Shown here piece by piece: positions 17,836 through 27,016 of a stretch of DNA of 64,000 nucleotides. The position numbers were made by a program, and so were the translations under genes. Numbering within the stretch: position 1 is the stretch's first letter; each line of letters opens with the position of its first letter. The DNA lies in assembly GCF_002355395.1 (NCBI RefSeq), contig NZ_AP017315.1, positions 62,001-126,000 of the forward strand. Reading direction: 5' to 3'. This DNA is from Microcella alkaliphila (GTDB lineage: Bacteria > Actinomycetota > Actinomycetes > Actinomycetales > Microbacteriaceae). Under the pieces are notes generated by a model. It did not search any database, had not been told where the DNA came from, and saw nothing but the letters and a program-made list of their open reading frames with translations.

Positions 17836-18093
17836 ATGACGAATCCGGCCCCACAGGACCGCAGCCCGGCCGAAGTCGCCCGCGAACGTGCACTTGGTGA
17901 AATCAGCGACGTACTGCTCAACCTCGAACACACCCTCGCGCGTGCCAAGAAGGCACTGCAGCGGGTGCGTAAGTCGGGTGGTGACCACAACATTGAACTC
18001 GCGCTCACCGAGCTGATTGCCGACCTCGAACGCAACCACAAGCGCTTCATGCACGACACGTACTACGCCGGCGACACGCTTCGTCTCATCTGA
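17836..18093 (+). CDS. Small helical protein leading the restriction-modification operon
   Basis: This 85-residue, charged, all-helical protein has no family I recognise. A strong AAGGAG site lies about seven bases before the ATG. Residues 20-75 look like two long amphipathic helices with Lys/Arg (LARAKKALQRVRKSGGD). Its stop is two bases before the GTG of the MmeI-like gene, so it is translationally coupled to it. It might be a control or specificity-related protein, but it does not look like a classic helix-turn-helix C-protein. Confidence 0.7.
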   Translation: MTNPAPQDRSPAEVARERALGEISDVLLNLEHTLARAKKALQRVRKSGGDHNIELALTELIADLERNHKRFMHDTYYAGDTLRLI

Positions 18094-18095
18094 CC

Positions 18096-20804
18096 GTGCG
18101 CAGCGGTCTCGAAATCCAAGCAGCCCTCGCCACCTTCGTCGCCAAGTGGTCCGGCTTCGCCGGCACCGAAAAGGCTGAAGCGCAAACCTTCCTCAACGAG
18201 CTCTTCGCCTGCTACGGCAGCGACCGCTCCGAGGTCGGTGCGTTGTTCGAAGACTTCGCCACTTCGGCCGGCTTCATGGACCTGCATTGGCCCGGCGTGC
18301 TCATCGTCGAAATGAAGGCGCCCTCCGTCGAACTCGAAAAGGCGCGTGACCAGCGCGAGCGGTACTGGCACGAGTCGTCGAACGCCGCCGACGGCGTCCC
18401 CGCTGCACGGTGGGTCGTCGCGTGCAACTTCCGCGAGTTCGAGATCTGGGAACCGGGGCGCTTCCCCGGCGAGGCCCGCGCCCGGTTCACGCTCGAAGAG
18501 CTACCCGACCGCTATGACGCGTTCCTCTTCTTGCAGAGCGAGACCATCGAGCCGGTCTTCGCTGAGCACCGGCGCGAGCTGACCAAAGACGCGGCCCGCC
18601 ACATCGCCGACCTGTACACGTCGCTTGCCGATCGGGCGGCGGCGCCGATTGACGAGATCCAGCGCTTCACGATGCAGCTGGTGTGGTGCCTGTTTGCTGA
18701 AGACCTCGGGATGCTCGATGGCTACCCCCTGCAGGCCACGATTCTCGAATTGCTCGCCTCATCGCAACCCGACAGTGCTCGCGACATCGGTTACCTCTTT
18801 GAACTGCTCAACCAGAAGGGAAATCACAACCGGCAGGGGCGATATGCCGGCACGCGCTACGTCAATGGTGAACTGTTTGCGCGTCCGGCCAAAGTGCTCA
18901 TGACGAAGCCCGAGCTCGAGCACCTCAAGCAGGCCGCCGAGTTCGACTGGCGCGCCGTTGACCCCACCATCTTCGGCTCGCTGATGGAAGGGATCCTCGG
19001 CGACGAGCGGCGCGAACGACTCGGCGCGCACTACACGCACGAGGCCGACATCATGAAGATCGTCGTGCCGACCATCGTGCGGCCCTGGCGTGAACGCATC
19101 GACGTCGCCTCGTCCCCCGCCGAGGTGCGTGCGCTACTCGACGAGCTCATCACCTTCCGTGTGCTTGACCCGTCCTGCGGCTGCGGCAACTTCCTGTACG
19201 TCGCCTACCGCGAGCTGCGCGGGCTCGAATTCGACCTCAAGCAGCGGTATGCACGCCTCTGCGCCGAACAGGGAGTACCGGCCGACGCCGACCTTCCCTA
19301 CTACCCGCTGACGAACATCTACGGTCTCGACATTGAGCAGGTCGCCGTCATGGTGGCACGCGTCACCCTCTGGATGGGTCACCGACAGATGGTCGACCGG
19401 TACGGCCCGGCAGAGCCGGTGTTGCCCCTGACAAACCTCTCCGGCGTGAGAGCGATCGACGCCCTCCAGGCCGACTGGCCTGAGGTCGACGCGATCATCG
19501 GCAACCCGCCGTTCCTCGGTTCACAGCTACTGCGCGCCAGCCTCGGCGACAGCTACCTGCGATGGCTTGGTTCGACCTTCGGGGTCGGCATCAAGGACCT
19601 CTGCGTGTACTGGTTCCGTAAGGCACATGACCACCTCAAGCCCGGCCAGCGCGCCGGACTCGTCGGCACCAACTCTGTCTCGCAAAACACAGCGCGCGCG
19701 GCATCGCTTGAGTACATCGTCGACAACGGTGGGGTCATCACCGACGCAGTGTCGTCGCAGCGCTGGCCCGGAGACGCGAAGGTGCACGTCAGCCTCGTGA
19801 ATTGGGTGAAGCAGCCGACTGAGCCAGTGGACCGGTTCGTTCTCGACGGCGAAGAGGTCTCGGGCATCACGAGTTCATTGCGCGAGGGGCACGCCGACGA
19901 CTGGAAGCCGCAGCAACTGGCCGCGAACCGCAACAAGTGCTTCCAGGGGCCGATCCCTGTCGGAAAAGGGTTCATCGTCTCGGCGGAAGAGGCGCGGGCG
20001 ATGCTCGACGACGCTACGGCAGACTATTCGCGGGTCGTTCGGCCGTTCCTGACGAGTGACGACATCGCCTCCCGTCCAGACCAGTCACCCAGTCGGTGGA
20101 TCATCGACTTTGGACAAATGGCGCTTGAACAGACGACAGGGTTTCCGAGGGCGCTAGCGATCGTGCGGGAGCGGGTGAAGCCTCTGCGCGATGAGAATGC
20201 CGATCCAGGATTCCGACAGAAATGGTGGCAGTTCGGACGGCCGCGTGGCGAACTGCGTGATGCGATCGCCGAGTTGAGTCGCTATTTGGCGGTGGGACGC
20301 CACGGCAAGCGAGTGGCCATCGCGAGTGTTGAAACAACAGCAATCGCGAGTGACGCGACGAACGCGTTCGCGTTCGACGACGACTACAGCATGGGCATTC
20401 TGCTGTCGAAGGCTCACGACGCGTGGGCGTGGGCTCAGTCATCGACCCTAAAGGGCGACCTCCGCTACACGCCGACCACCGTGTTCGCGACCTTCCCGTG
20501 GCCCGACCCGGTCAGCGACGACCAGCGGCAGGCGGTGGCGAGCGCAGCATCCGCCCTGTATGTCCGTCGCAGCGAGCTGTGCCGTGAGCACAACATGGGT
20601 CTGACCGCGCTCTACAACCTGATGGACGAAGGCGGCTTCACCGACCTCGCCGCCCTGCACAGAAACCTCGACGCGGCCGTTGCCGCTGCCTACGGCTGGC
20701 CAGCGTCTGTCGCCCACGACCCGACCGAGCTCGTCGCCCGGCTCACCGCCCTCAACCGCGACATCATCGAGGGTCGGCGCGAATACCACCCGTTCACCGC
20801 ATGA
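18096..20804 (+). CDS. MmeI-like (type IIL/IIG) fused restriction endonuclease-methyltransferase
   Basis: This 902-residue protein, close to the 919 of MmeI, starts with GTG. The N-terminal nuclease has the MmeI pattern D-X9-EXK: Asp62, Glu72, Lys74. A helical linker follows, then a gamma-class N6-adenine methylase with SAM motif I (DPSCGCGNF near 357-365) and catalytic motif NPPF at 470-473, then a target-recognition region (about 610-800) and a helical C-terminus. Such enzymes cut about 20 bp from an asymmetric site and methylate one strand. The reading frame is intact and all catalytic residues are present. It overlaps the next methylase gene by 4 bp. Confidence 0.92.
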   Translation: MRSGLEIQAALATFVAKWSGFAGTEKAEAQTFLNELFACYGSDRSEVGALFEDFATSAGFMDLHWPGVLIVEMKAPSVELEKARDQRERYWHESSNAADGVPAARWVVACNFREFEIWEPGRFPGEARARFTLEELPDRYDAFLFLQSETIEPVFAEHRRELTKDAARHIADLYTSLADRAAAPIDEIQRFTMQLVWCLFAEDLGMLDGYPLQATILELLASSQPDSARDIGYLFELLNQKGNHNRQGRYAGTRYVNGELFARPAKVLMTKPELEHLKQAAEFDWRAVDPTIFGSLMEGILGDERRERLGAHYTHEADIMKIVVPTIVRPWRERIDVASSPAEVRALLDELITFRVLDPSCGCGNFLYVAYRELRGLEFDLKQRYARLCAEQGVPADADLPYYPLTNIYGLDIEQVAVMVARVTLWMGHRQMVDRYGPAEPVLPLTNLSGVRAIDALQADWPEVDAIIGNPPFLGSQLLRASLGDSYLRWLGSTFGVGIKDLCVYWFRKAHDHLKPGQRAGLVGTNSVSQNTARAASLEYIVDNGGVITDAVSSQRWPGDAKVHVSLVNWVKQPTEPVDRFVLDGEEVSGITSSLREGHADDWKPQQLAANRNKCFQGPIPVGKGFIVSAEEARAMLDDATADYSRVVRPFLTSDDIASRPDQSPSRWIIDFGQMALEQTTGFPRALAIVRERVKPLRDENADPGFRQKWWQFGRPRGELRDAIAELSRYLAVGRHGKRVAIASVETTAIASDATNAFAFDDDYSMGILLSKAHDAWAWAQSSTLKGDLRYTPTTVFATFPWPDPVSDDQRQAVASAASALYVRRSELCREHNMGLTALYNLMDEGGFTDLAALHRNLDAAVAAAYGWPASVAHDPTELVARLTALNRDIIEGRREYHPFTA

Positions 20805-21718
20805 CGGAGCGCGGCACCAGGCGCGGCACCACGGAGACGCCGGCACCCGACCCGCACCGCGACCCGTCCCTGCTGCCAGGCCCCGAGCATCCGCACCGCC
20901 TGTTCGCCGGCGACAACCTGCCCCTCTTGCGGGTCCTCCCCGACGAGAGCGTCGACCTCGCGTACCTCGACCCTCCGTTCAACACGGGCCGCACGCAGCT
21001 GCGCCGCGTCACCCGCCACGAGCGCGACCCCGACGGCGCGCGCACCGGATACGCCGGCACCAGCTACACGATGCACGTCGACCGCGAGGCGCAGTACGCC
21101 GACCGCTTCGACAACTACGAGGCCTTCCTCGCCCCGCGGCTCGCCGAAGTGCACCGGCTGCTCGCCCCCACCGGCACGCTCTACCTGCACCTCGACTACC
21201 GCGAGGCGCACTACGCGAAGGTCGCCCTCGACCGGCTGTTCGGCCGCGACTGCTTCCTCAACGAACTCATCTGGGCCTACGACTACGGGGCGAAGAGCCG
21301 CCGGCGCTGGCCGACGAAGCACGACACGATCCTCGTCTACGTGAAAGACCCGAAGCGATACCACTTCGACTCCGACGCCGTCGACCGCGAGCCGTACATG
21401 GCCCCCGGGCTCGTCACCCCCGAGAAGGCGGCCCGCGGCAAGCTGCCCACCGACGTCTGGTGGCACACCATCGTCACCACCTCCGGCCGCGAAAAGACCG
21501 GCTACCCGACGCAGAAACCCGAAGGCATCCTGCGGCGCATCGTCACCGCCTCCAGTCGCGAGGGCGACCTCGTGCTCGACCCCTTCGCCGGATCCGGCAC
21601 GACCGCCGCCGTCGCCCGCGCGCTCGGGCGGCGAAGCCTCAGCATCGATGAGAACCCGGATGCTCTGGTCACCATTGAGAAACGCCTTGGCATCGAACGC
21701 GAAACCCGCGCCGACTAA
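20801..21718 (+). CDS. Beta-class site-specific DNA methyltransferase (type III Mod-like)
   Basis: This 305-residue protein has the catalytic motif DPPF at 57-60 before the SAM motif LDPFAGSGTTAA near 259-270, the beta-class order for N6-adenine or N4-cytosine methylation. TKHDTILVY and KTGYPTQKP segments are typical of Mod-like enzymes. It overlaps the MmeI-like gene by ATGA, so it belongs to the same operon. It may methylate the strand the fused enzyme leaves bare, or a second site (inference). Confidence 0.9.
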   Translation: MTERGTRRGTTETPAPDPHRDPSLLPGPEHPHRLFAGDNLPLLRVLPDESVDLAYLDPPFNTGRTQLRRVTRHERDPDGARTGYAGTSYTMHVDREAQYADRFDNYEAFLAPRLAEVHRLLAPTGTLYLHLDYREAHYAKVALDRLFGRDCFLNELIWAYDYGAKSRRRWPTKHDTILVYVKDPKRYHFDSDAVDREPYMAPGLVTPEKAARGKLPTDVWWHTIVTTSGREKTGYPTQKPEGILRRIVTASSREGDLVLDPFAGSGTTAAVARALGRRSLSIDENPDALVTIEKRLGIERETRAD

Positions 21719-21728
21719 CCTTGACCTC

Positions 21729-22550
21729 ATGAGCGATCGCCGCGACGTTGAATGCTGGCTGACCGACATGGACGGGGTGCTCGTCCACGAGAACCACGCC
21801 CTGCCCGGAGCCGCCGAGCTGATCCAGCAGTGGCGCGACACCGGAACCCCGTTCCTCGTGCTCACCAACAACTCGATCTTCACCCCGCGCGACCTCGCGG
21901 CGCGCCTGCGTGCCTCCGGCATCGACGTGCCGGAGGAAGCGCTGTGGACCTCCGCGCTCGCCACCGCCGACTTCTGCGCCAGCCAGATGCCGGGCGGCAG
22001 CGCCTTCGTCATCGGCGAGGCCGGCATCACAACCGCCCTGCACGAGGCCGGCTTCATCATGACCGAGACGAACCCCGACTACGTCGTCGTCGGCGAGACC
22101 CGCAACTACTCGTTCGACGCCATCACGAAGGCGATCCGCCTCATCAACAACGGCGCCCGGTTCATCGCCACCAACCCGGATGCGACCGGCCCCAGCGCCG
22201 ACGGGGTGCTGCCCGCGACGGGCGCCATCAGCGCCCTCATCACGAAGGCGACCGGCAAGGAGCCCTACGTGGTGGGCAAGCCGAATCCGATGATGTTCCG
22301 CTCGGCGATGAACCGCATCGGCGCGCACAGCGAAAACACCGGCATGATCGGCGACCGCATGGACACCGACATCGTCGCCGGCATCGAAGCCGGGCTGCAC
22401 ACCGTGCTCGTCATGACCGGCATCAGCGACACGGCCGAGATTGAGCGCTACCCGTTCCGCCCGAGCGAGGTGCTCGCCGGCGTGCACGAACTCGTCAGCC
22501 CCGAGCCTGTCGAAACCGAGGAGCAGGACGGGGCAGGGCTGCCCGGCTGA
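21729..22550 (+). CDS. HAD-IIA family phosphatase (NagD-like)
   Basis: This 273-residue protein has the HAD motif I DMDGVLV at about residues 14-20, LVLTNNS (motif II) near 52, the cap domain in between, and KPNPMMF with MIGDRMDTDIVAGIEAG (motifs III and IV) near 185-215. NagD-type enzymes remove phosphate from nucleotides or sugar phosphates. It lies just after the restriction-modification genes but separated by 10 bp without overlap; it may be chromosomal backbone rather than part of the cassette. Confidence 0.9.
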   Translation: MSDRRDVECWLTDMDGVLVHENHALPGAAELIQQWRDTGTPFLVLTNNSIFTPRDLAARLRASGIDVPEEALWTSALATADFCASQMPGGSAFVIGEAGITTALHEAGFIMTETNPDYVVVGETRNYSFDAITKAIRLINNGARFIATNPDATGPSADGVLPATGAISALITKATGKEPYVVGKPNPMMFRSAMNRIGAHSENTGMIGDRMDTDIVAGIEAGLHTVLVMTGISDTAEIERYPFRPSEVLAGVHELVSPEPVETEEQDGAGLPG

Positions 22551-22583
22551 CGCGACTGCTCAGCCCCGCTGCGCGAGCAAGCT

Positions 22584-23828
22584 CTACTCGCCGGCGTCCG
22601 CCGTGGGCGCGACCAGCGACAGGTTGCCCTCGAGCGGTTCGCCCCCGGCCCGCGAAATGAAGCAGAAGAAGTCGCGGTAGCCCCCGTCCCACTCCTCGGC
22701 CGTGACCGGGTAGGCGGTCTGAATCTGAATGTCGTCATAGGCGGCGGCCGCCGCGAAGTCGAGCACGTCGGGCGACGAGCAGATCAGCGACAGCGGGGCC
22801 GCGAGCGCCTCCGGCCCCGGATACTCGGCCGGCGCCTCCGGAAACTCCTGCCGCAGGATCAGCTGCGCGGCGTGCGGCTCGGCGCAGTCGACGACAGTGA
22901 ACTGCTCCTCCCACGGCGACACCCACGGCTCGAGGCACTCGCCGCCGCGCAGCAGCGACCACTCCCACTCGCCGGGCGGCAGCGGCACCCCGTCGGGCAC
23001 ACCCTCCAGCGGGTCGGGCTCGGGTTCGGGCTCCGGCTCGGGCAGAGGTTCGACCGTCGGCTCGGGCTCCGGCTCGGCGGCCGTCCACTCCGGGATGCGG
23101 GTGCCCAGAAGGAACAGCCCAATCAGCGCCAAAATGGCCGCCAGCGACCCCGCCACCCACAGCAGCGTGCGCTGCGTGCGATCCAGGCGGGATGCTCGGG
23201 GCGCGTCTGCCGTCACGCCCAGCGCCGGCGGAGGGGTCGGCGACACGAGCAGCGACTCTGGCTCGTACTCGCGGAAGTTCTGCTCGCCGAACACGGCGTC
23301 GAGCGCGTCGCCATCGACATCCCCGTCAATAGGGGCGTCGCCCACGCCGGGTGGTGATGGCGCGCGCAGCAGCTCGGTCGCCGCGTCGCTCGGCACCTCG
23401 GCGGCGGGCATCGCCTCCGTCGGCGCCGGCTCGCGCATGACCGGCATCGCCTCGGTGGGAATGTCTTCGACGCGGGGCACCGGAGGCCCGGCGGGGGGAA
23501 CGATCGGCGGCGACTGCGGGTGGAGGAGCGCGGGCGGCGGCTGAATCGCCGGCGGAGGCAGCACCGGCTCGATCAGCGGCGAGGGCGGGGCGGGCTCGGC
23601 CGGGTCGGCCGCCTGCGAGATCAGTTCGGTGAACGTGGGTGGCTCAGTCGGCGGCGCCGCGAGCGGCGCAACCGGAGGCGCAGCGGGCGGCGCAACCGGT
23701 GGTTCAGCGCGCGCGTCGCTCGGGTGCCACGGGGCGAGCGGCGAGCGCGACGCGCCTTCCGCCGGGGGCTCGCCCCGAGCATCCTCGTCGTCGTCTGCGC
23801 CCGGCGGGCGACCCGTGCTCTCGCTCAT
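22584..23828 (-). CDS. Septum-formation-family membrane-anchored protein with proline-rich cytoplasmic domain
   Basis: This 414-residue protein has about 220 N-terminal residues that are very rich in Pro, Ala and Glu, with short repeats (PPVAPPAAPP, and three copies of a TEAMP motif). One transmembrane helix follows at about 220-243, then an acidic Glu-Pro linker, then an outside domain of about 130 residues with GECLEPW and FTVVDCAEPHAAQLI, the Cys pattern of the PF13845 Septum_form family. The Pro-rich part may be a platform for signalling or kinase partners (inference). It overlaps pyrE by ATGA. Confidence 0.75.
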   Translation of the reverse strand: MSESTGRPPGADDDEDARGEPPAEGASRSPLAPWHPSDARAEPPVAPPAAPPVAPLAAPPTEPPTFTELISQAADPAEPAPPSPLIEPVLPPPAIQPPPALLHPQSPPIVPPAGPPVPRVEDIPTEAMPVMREPAPTEAMPAAEVPSDAATELLRAPSPPGVGDAPIDGDVDGDALDAVFGEQNFREYEPESLLVSPTPPPALGVTADAPRASRLDRTQRTLLWVAGSLAAILALIGLFLLGTRIPEWTAAEPEPEPTVEPLPEPEPEPEPDPLEGVPDGVPLPPGEWEWSLLRGGECLEPWVSPWEEQFTVVDCAEPHAAQLILRQEFPEAPAEYPGPEALAAPLSLICSSPDVLDFAAAAAYDDIQIQTAYPVTAEEWDGGYRDFFCFISRAGGEPLEGNLSLVAPTADAGE

Positions 23829-24373
23829 GCCAGGCCGAGATCCTCCAGGCCAATGGCGGCGCGGTACGCGTAGCCGGCCTCTTCGATGACCTCGCGGGCT
23901 CCGGTGGCACGGTCGACCACGACGGCGACGGCGACCACCTCGGCGCCCACCTTCTCGAGCGCGCGCGCCGCCGCCAGCGGCGACCCGCCCGTCGTCGACG
24001 TGTCTTCCAGCACGACGACGCGCTTGCCGGCGAGGTCCGGGCCCTCAACCTGCTTGCCGCGTCCGTGATCCTTGGGCTCCTTGCGCACGACGAAGGCGTC
24101 GTACGTGCGGCCGAGCGCGGCGCCCTGGTGCAGCACGGCGGCCGCGATCGGGTCGGCGCCCATCGTGAGCCCGCCCACGGCGGCGATGTCGTCGAACTCG
24201 TCGACCAGCGGCACCATGACCTGGCCGATCAGCGGGGCAACGCGGTGGTCAAGGCTGACCTTGCGCAGGTCGATGTAGTAGCTGGCCTTCTTGCCGCTCG
24301 TCAGGGTGAAGTCGCCGTGGAACACGGCCTCCTCGCGGATGAAGTCGATCAGCTGCTGGCGCACATCGGTCAC
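23825..24373 (-). CDS. pyrE: Orotate phosphoribosyltransferase
   Basis: This 182-residue protein starts with GTG at 24373. It has LTSGKKASYYIDLRKV near residue 24, the ADPIAAA segment and the PRPP-binding loop VVVLEDTSTTGGS near 122-134. It makes orotidine 5'-phosphate from orotate and PRPP in pyrimidine synthesis. It is divergent from xthA with only 27 bp between starts and is followed by the septum-formation gene with a 4-bp overlap. Confidence 0.95.
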   Translation of the reverse strand: MTDVRQQLIDFIREEAVFHGDFTLTSGKKASYYIDLRKVSLDHRVAPLIGQVMVPLVDEFDDIAAVGGLTMGADPIAAAVLHQGAALGRTYDAFVVRKEPKDHGRGKQVEGPDLAGKRVVVLEDTSTTGGSPLAAARALEKVGAEVVAVAVVVDRATGAREVIEEAGYAYRAAIGLEDLGLA

Positions 24374-24400
24374 GGATACAACTCTAACTAGGGTGATTCC

Positions 24401-25240
24401 ATGCGCATCGCGACCTGGAACGTAAACTCGATCCGCACCCGGCACGGCCGCGTCGTCGACTACCTGGTGAACGCCGACGTCGACGTGCTCGCCATGCAAG
24501 AGATCAAGTGCAAGCCCGAACAGTTTCCGCTCGACGGCTTCGAGGCCGCGGGCTACGAGGTCATCGCGCACGGCCTCAACCAGTGGAACGGCGTCGCCAT
24601 CGCCAGCCGCCTGCCCATGACCGACGTCGAAACCTCGTTCGCGGGGCAGCCCGGGTTCCTGAAGGGCCACGACGGCGACGACGCCCCGCTCGAGGCGCGC
24701 GCCCTCGGCGTCACCGTCGCCGGCCTGCGGCTCTGGAGCCTCTACGTGCCCAACGGCCGCGCCCTCGACGACCCGCACATGCAGTACAAGCTGCGCTTCC
24801 TGCGCGCGCTCGCCGACGACGCCGCGCGCACCCTGAAGGCCGACCCCGCGCATCCCCTCGCCCTGATGGGCGACTTCAACGTCGCCCCGCTCGACGACGA
24901 CATGGGCGACCCCAGCTTCGTGCCCGGCGTGTCGACGCACATCTCACCCGCCGAGCGCGAGGCGTTCGCCGCCCTCGAAGAGGCGGGGCTGACCGACGTG
25001 GTGCGGCCGCACCAGCCCGAGGGCTACACGTTCTGGGACTACAAGCAGCTGCGCTTCCCCCGCAACGAGGGGATGCGCATCGACTTCATCCTCGCGTCTC
25101 GCGGCTTCGCCGACCGCGTCGACAGCGCCCACATTGCGCGCGACGAGCGCAAGGGTGATTCGCCGAGCGACCACGTGCCCGTGGTCGTCGACCTCGCGGA
25201 TGACGACGAGGACGACGACGACCGGCCGATGATCTTCTAG
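24401..25240 (+). CDS. xthA: Exodeoxyribonuclease III
   Basis: This 279-residue protein has the exonuclease-endonuclease-phosphatase fold motifs: TWNVNSIRTR at 5-14, MQEIKC near 32 (metal Glu), GDFNVAP near 155, MRIDFIL near 225 and SDHVPVV near 252 (catalytic His). It acts on abasic sites and 3' ends in DNA base-excision repair. The acidic tail (DDDEDDDD) is unusual but short. Confidence 0.95.
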   Translation: MRIATWNVNSIRTRHGRVVDYLVNADVDVLAMQEIKCKPEQFPLDGFEAAGYEVIAHGLNQWNGVAIASRLPMTDVETSFAGQPGFLKGHDGDDAPLEARALGVTVAGLRLWSLYVPNGRALDDPHMQYKLRFLRALADDAARTLKADPAHPLALMGDFNVAPLDDDMGDPSFVPGVSTHISPAEREAFAALEEAGLTDVVRPHQPEGYTFWDYKQLRFPRNEGMRIDFILASRGFADRVDSAHIARDERKGDSPSDHVPVVVDLADDDEDDDDRPMIF

Positions 25241-25312
25241 GACGTGCCCAGCCCGGCGAGGCGAGGCCTGCCCACCGGGTCACCGCATAGGCATCGGCCC
25301 TAGGCTTCGGCC

Positions 25313-25942
25313 GTGCAGTTCGACGACATCATCGTCTCCGTCATGGAGACCCTCGGCGTGTTCGGTGCCGGCCTGCTGGTGGCGCTCGAGAACCTCTTCC
25401 CACCGATCCCGAGCGAGGTGATCCTGCCGCTCGCTGGGTTCACTGCGAGCCGCGGAACCTTCAGCGTCACCGCGGTGATCATCGCCACGACGATCGGTTC
25501 GGTTGCGGGTGCCCTCGTGCTCTACTGGCTTGGCCGCGTTCTCGGCACTGAGCGGCTTGCGCGCATCGCCGACCGCATCCCCCTCATGCATGGTGACGAC
25601 GTTCGAACCTCGGTTCACTGGTTCGAGATGCGGCGCGGCGCCGTTGCAGTGTTCGTCGGACGCTTCGTGCCTCTCGTTCGCAGCCTGATCTCGATTCCGG
25701 CGGGCGTCGCGCGCATGAACGTGTGGCTGTTCCTGGGGCTGACGACGCTCGGTAGCGGCATCTGGAACACGATCTTCGTCGTGCTCGGTTTCATCCTCGG
25801 CGAGAACTGGCGCGTCGTAGAGGAGGTCGCCTCGCAGTACGGCGATGTACTGCTGGTCGTTCTCATCGGTGTGGGCATCGTGCTCATCGGGCTCGCCATT
25901 CGGCGACACCGTCGTGAGCGCCAGGCACGCGGCGAAAACTAG
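25313..25942 (+). CDS. DedA-family membrane protein
   Basis: This 209-residue protein starts with GTG. It has the DedA/VTT features ENLFPPIPSEVILPLAGF near residue 22 and the conserved FVGRFVPLVRSLISIPAG near 117, with about five hydrophobic segments. DedA proteins act in lipid carrier or phospholipid flipping and proton-dependent membrane homeostasis. Its stop overlaps the end of the convergent AEC gene by 4 bp. Confidence 0.92.
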   Translation: MQFDDIIVSVMETLGVFGAGLLVALENLFPPIPSEVILPLAGFTASRGTFSVTAVIIATTIGSVAGALVLYWLGRVLGTERLARIADRIPLMHGDDVRTSVHWFEMRRGAVAVFVGRFVPLVRSLISIPAGVARMNVWLFLGLTTLGSGIWNTIFVVLGFILGENWRVVEEVASQYGDVLLVVLIGVGIVLIGLAIRRHRRERQARGEN

Positions 25943-26862
25943 GGCGCGAGAAACGCCGCGATCACGATCAGCGCCGGCACCGACAGCGCCGACGACAGCA
26001 GCACGGCATCCCGCGCGATCGTCGTTCCCCGCTCGAAGCGTGACGCGTACACGAAGACGTTCTGCGCCGTCGGCAGCGCCGCGAGCGTGACGACGGTGAA
26101 CAGCGCCGCCCCCTCGAGCCCGATCACGAGCGCGCCGACCACCCAGGCGACAACGGGCATGACGGCCACCTTGAGTACCAGCGCGAGCAGAACATCCCGC
26201 CGACCGGTGCCGGCGGCGAGGACGCGGCGGCCATGCAACGACAGGCCGAACAGCAGCAGCACGACCGGCACGGCAGCAGCCCCGATCAGCCGGAACGGCT
26301 CGAGCACCGGGTCGGGCAGCTCGAGCCCCGTCACCGACACGACGACGCCGAGCACCGACCCGATGATGATCGGGTTGCGCACCGGCTGGCTGAGGATGCG
26401 GCCGAGCGACACCCGGCCGCTCGTCGACACGTCGAGCACCGTAAGCGCGAGCGGCCCCGCAACGACCAGCTGAAAGAGGATGACCGGGGCAACGAGCGCC
26501 GGATCGCCCAGCACGTAGGCGGCCACCGGCAACCCGATGTTGTTCACATTCGTGTACCCCGATGCGAGCGCCCCGACCGTCGTCTCGGGGACCGCGCGGC
26601 GCCAGAGCACGCGCGCGACGACCGCGTACAGCACGAAGCACGCGACGGCGGCCGCGATCGACACGGGCAAGAGCGCCGAGAACAGTTCTGACGTGTCGGC
26701 CTCAGCGAGCACCGTGAACAGCAGTGCCGGCGACAACACGAAGAAGGCGAGGCGACCGAGCACCGGCTGCGCGGTGTCGGGCAGCAGGCGGATGCGTGCC
26801 ACCAGGTAGCCCGTCGCCACGACCGCGCCGATGATGGCGAATCCCGTGAGCACTCCGAGCAC
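25939..26862 (-). CDS. AEC-family (auxin efflux carrier-like) transporter
   Basis: From the GTG at 26862 this is a 307-residue protein with about ten hydrophobic segments. It begins with a GFAIIGAVVATGYL helix and carries GYTNVNNIGLPVAAYVLG mid-protein, a signature of the AEC/MdcF family. Members export or import small organic acids. An ATG at 26916 would add 18 charged residues before the first helix and is less likely. Convergent with dedA. Confidence 0.88.
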   Translation of the reverse strand: MLGVLTGFAIIGAVVATGYLVARIRLLPDTAQPVLGRLAFFVLSPALLFTVLAEADTSELFSALLPVSIAAAVACFVLYAVVARVLWRRAVPETTVGALASGYTNVNNIGLPVAAYVLGDPALVAPVILFQLVVAGPLALTVLDVSTSGRVSLGRILSQPVRNPIIIGSVLGVVVSVTGLELPDPVLEPFRLIGAAAVPVVLLLFGLSLHGRRVLAAGTGRRDVLLALVLKVAVMPVVAWVVGALVIGLEGAALFTVVTLAALPTAQNVFVYASRFERGTTIARDAVLLSSALSVPALIVIAAFLAP

Positions 26863-27016
26863 GGAACCAGTCTCGCGCACGTTCTGTCGCGTCTCGCGCA
26901 CGCGGGAGGTGGTCACGATTCGGGCATGGGTAGCGACTACCTATGGCGACGCGACGCGGAGCGGAGAACACTGGAGGTGCAGCGGCCCGTCCACCCACAC
27001 CACCCCAGGAGTTCCC

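Noticed and set aside
18096..21718. BREX or DISARM defence locus
   Set aside because: No PglX partners, PglZ, BrxC, helicase or phospholipase genes accompany the methylases; the nuclease motif is fused as in MmeI.
20690..22060. Open frame of 456 codons opposite the methylase and HAD genes
   Set aside because: It spans three real genes and their boundaries on the other strand and has no recognisable fold.
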